Assembly: GCA_946183175.1 (NCBI GenBank)
Contig: CAMHBH010000110.1
Span: 1-7,303 of the forward strand
Source: an uncultured Oscillibacter sp.
Lineage (GTDB): Bacteria > Bacillota > Clostridia > Oscillospirales > Oscillospiraceae
Direction: 5' to 3'
Length of the DNA: 7,303 nucleotides
The notes under the pieces are model-generated. The model did no database searches. It saw only the letters and a list, made by a program, of their open reading frames with translations, and had not been told where the DNA came from. The position numbers were made by a program, and so were the translations under genes. Shown one piece after another: positions 5,332 to 7,303 of this stretch. How positions within the stretch are numbered: position 1 is the first letter of the stretch; every line of letters starts with the position of its first letter.

Positions 5332-7303
5332 TCAGGTTCTGACTTCCAGCACGCGGACAATCCCGTCTTCGACGTAGAGCGCGGCGCGCTTGGTGTATAC
5401 TTTCGCGTCGTCGAGGGACATCCAACGCCCGTTGTCGCGGTTGTAGCACAAGACGCCTTCCGGGATGGTGTACGTGCGCCCGCCGACGCTCACGGCGCTT
5501 TTCCCGGCCCATGACGAAAAAGATACGTTCTCGACTTTCGTCAGCTTCTTGACGCTGGCGAGGCCGGTACCCTTTTTGTTGAACGTCGCGGAGACCATAT
5601 CGCCCGTGCGGACGTTGTCATAGGTGATGTTGTACGGCCCGGAGACAGTCCCGCCGCTGTCAATGGACAGCGAAAGCTCGCTTTGCGTGGAGTGTTCGTA
5701 AGTGGGAACCCAGTCCTCGTCGTCGGGGACGCGTCCTTCGGCGTCGTGTACGGGGTTCTGCGTGGTGTTGTGGCTTAACTTGACTTGCGCGAGGCCGTAG
5801 AGCACCCTTGCGCCGGGGTGGCTGTCCAGTACAATTAAGTCAATGCGCCCGGCCCAGTTGACGCGGCTGGCCGCGATTTTCGACGCGTAGAGAATATCGG
5901 CGTTGAGGGTGACGGCGTCGCCCTCCTCGTCGTAAATGCGCACGTTGTCGGCAAGTCTGGCGGAGCCGAGTTTCTTTGCGGAGAGGTCGAGCGTGCCGGA
6001 GACGGCGCTTGTGAGGGAGTGGAAGCGCGGGGAGTTGTCGCTGTCCCACGAGACGCGCGCCGCCGCGCCCACGCTGGCGGGGATTGCGCACTTGACGGGG
6101 ATTTCCCCGCCGCCGCAGAGCAGGCGCGCGTTGCCGGAGACTGTCGCCTCGCCGTCGCCGTCGCTGTCGGACGCGCCGCCGCGAATGAATACGGCGTTGT
6201 CGCGGAGACTGTCGCTGTCGCTTTCGACGGCCCCGGCAATCCGCCCGTCGGCGGCGAGCAGGAATGTCACGAGCTGTCCGGGGCGGAAGTTCGAGAGCAT
6301 GTCGGCGGCGGTCGGGAGTACGGAAAACGTCGTGCCGCCGAGCAGTTCGACGGTCTCCGGTTCGTCCGGCGACGGGTAGCAATTCTCATAGTAGGCGGTC
6401 AGGCGGGTGTCGCAGACGGAGACCGTATTCGTCGCGGGGACGTAGGTCGCCACGTCGCCGGCGCGTAAATCGCTGGTGGAGGCGTCGAGGCCGTTCTTGA
6501 CAATGCGGTAATCGTCGCGCTCTTCGGTCAGCGCCGAAAGTCCGCGCGCCGAGCGGTCAGTCTGTACAAAGACCGCGCCGCGAATCTCCGTGACTTCGTT
6601 CGGCGGGGTGGGCAGGAATGTCAGGGCCTTGTTGTCGCGGAGCACGACTTTCCCGCGATTCCCGACCAGTCCGGCGGACGTGCGCACGGTGTCCATGGAG
6701 TACGTGCCGTCCTCCGTGACCATCGTCCCGGCGGCGGTGTCGAACGATTTCAGGGTCGTTTCGGCGCTGAGCGTACAGAACGCGGTGCCCGAGGCCGTGG
6801 ACGCCCGGAGGAGGTTCGAGAACAGAATCGCGGCGCGCCCGCGCCCAAGCGGTACGGAGCTGTCGTCGCCTACGCCGTCCGTCAGCCCGGTGGAGGCCGC
6901 CATAGACATGTAGCCGTCGGGCCACACGCCGCCCACGTCCTCGTCCTTGTAGCCGAGGAGGCGGAGAAGAATCGTGACGGCCTGCCCGAGCGTCACGGTG
7001 CGTTCGGGGTGGAAAAGGCCGTCGGAATAGCCCTTGATGATGTTCTGTCCGCGCGCGGCGAGGTTGATGTACGGCGCGGCCCAGTAGGAGGGCTTCACGT
7101 CGGGGAATACGGTGATGACGGAATAGCGGCCTAATTCGCGCTCCGAGCCCGTGACGAGAATCACCATCTTGCAGAATTGGGCGCGGTTGAGGCTTTCGCC
7201 GGGGCGGAACGTGCCGTCGGAGAAGCCGTCGAGCACGCCCATGACGCGCAAGGTCTCGACGGCGGCGGCGGTGGGGGCGTCGGAGATGTCGCCGAACGAG
7301 CTT
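5332..7303 (-). CDS. S-layer homology (SLH) domain surface protein, 5' end outside window
   Basis: Likely exported cell-wall protein; SLH domains in general bind pyruvylated secondary wall polymers. The visible part is 656 residues, read from position 7302 to a TGA at 5334-5332. The frame stays open to the edge, and the in-frame TTG at 7251 falls inside an SLH repeat, so it is not the true start. SLH1 is visible at about residues 1-50 (GVLDGFSDGTFRPGESLNRA), SLH2 at about 65-118 (FPDVKPSYWAAPYINLAARG, then GYSDGLFHPE), and a degraded SLH3 at about 123-167 (VWPDGYMSMAASTGLTDG). The TRAE-like binding motif is altered in each: NRAQ, LGQA, GRGR. Residues 168-656 match no domain I recognise. They look beta-rich, contain a DSDGDG acidic run near 379, and carry three short repeats of the form R-x-G-[DQ]-x-V. 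Seven cysteines are present. No transmembrane segment or LPXTG sorting signal is seen at the C-terminus. A signal peptide is expected upstream but cannot be seen. An S-layer protein or wall-bound accessory protein are both possible. Confidence 0.9.
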   Translation of the reverse strand, partial: SSFGDISDAPTAAAVETLRVMGVLDGFSDGTFRPGESLNRAQFCKMVILVTGSERELGRYSVITVFPDVKPSYWAAPYINLAARGQNIIKGYSDGLFHPERTVTLGQAVTILLRLLGYKDEDVGGVWPDGYMSMAASTGLTDGVGDDSSVPLGRGRAAILFSNLLRASTASGTAFCTLSAETTLKSFDTAAGTMVTEDGTYSMDTVRTSAGLVGNRGKVVLRDNKALTFLPTPPNEVTEIRGAVFVQTDRSARGLSALTEERDDYRIVKNGLDASTSDLRAGDVATYVPATNTVSVCDTRLTAYYENCYPSPDEPETVELLGGTTFSVLPTAADMLSNFRPGQLVTFLLAADGRIAGAVESDSDSLRDNAVFIRGGASDSDGDGEATVSGNARLLCGGGEIPVKCAIPASVGAAARVSWDSDNSPRFHSLTSAVSGTLDLSAKKLGSARLADNVRIYDEEGDAVTLNADILYASKIAASRVNWAGRIDLIVLDSHPGARVLYGLAQVKLSHNTTQNPVHDAEGRVPDDEDWVPTYEHSTQSELSLSIDSGGTVSGPYNITYDNVRTGDMVSATFNKKGTGLASVKKLTKVENVSFSSWAGKSAVSVGGRTYTIPEGVLCYNRDNGRWMSLDDAKVYTKRAALYVEDGIVRVLEVRT

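Noticed and set aside
6140..6235. GTCGCC/GTCGCT triplet-rich stretch as a DNA repeat, and DSDGDG as a calcium loop
   Set aside because: The repetition follows from Asp/Ser-rich codons in one frame. The acidic run has D-x-D-x-D-G but lacks the hydrophobic residue and final acidic ligand of an EF-hand or dockerin loop.
7249..7251. TTG at 7251 as the start of the SLH gene
   Set aside because: The codons upstream, up to 7302, continue the SLH1 consensus (FGDISDAPTAAAVETL), so the gene runs past the window edge.

Overview
The window is GC-rich (roughly 60% by eye) and holds two divergent and two convergent transcription units of a bacterial chromosome. The SecA C-terminal zinc motif, the clostridial-style GyrB and SecA sequences, and an N-terminal SLH-domain surface protein together suggest a high-GC member of the Bacillota, most likely Clostridia of the Oscillospiraceae type. 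This placement is inferred from protein style alone, not from a search.

Layout. Positions 1-1405 (minus strand) hold the first 468 codons of gyrB, whose 3' end lies off the left edge. Positions 1406-1623 form the divergent control region: an extended -10 promoter for gyrB, an AT-rich tract, and a well-formed promoter for secA with two CCGCGCGG boxes around it. Positions 1624-4380 (plus) are a complete secA of 918 aa. A strong hairpin without a U-tract (4391-4417) follows, and then pgeF, a complete 276-aa peptidoglycan-editing factor (4441-5271), probably read from the secA promoter. A bidirectional intrinsic terminator (5276-5310) separates pgeF from a convergent gene on the minus strand. That gene fills 5332-7303 and encodes a surface protein whose N-terminus, presumably including the signal peptide, is off the right edge.

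How the genes fit together. gyrB supplies negative supercoiling. SecA drives Sec-dependent export, PgeF proofreads peptidoglycan precursors, and the SLH protein is a likely Sec substrate held on the cell wall. The secA-pgeF-SLH stretch therefore has a loose envelope theme, but adjacency is the only evidence for a link.

I see no mobile element, CRISPR array, tRNA, rRNA or phage gene, and no sign of an undescribed multi-gene system. The points most worth a second look are small: paired boxes in the secA promoter, a variant SecA zinc motif, an uncharacterised repeat-bearing C-terminal region in the SLH protein, and a codon-context bias producing many GTAC sites.
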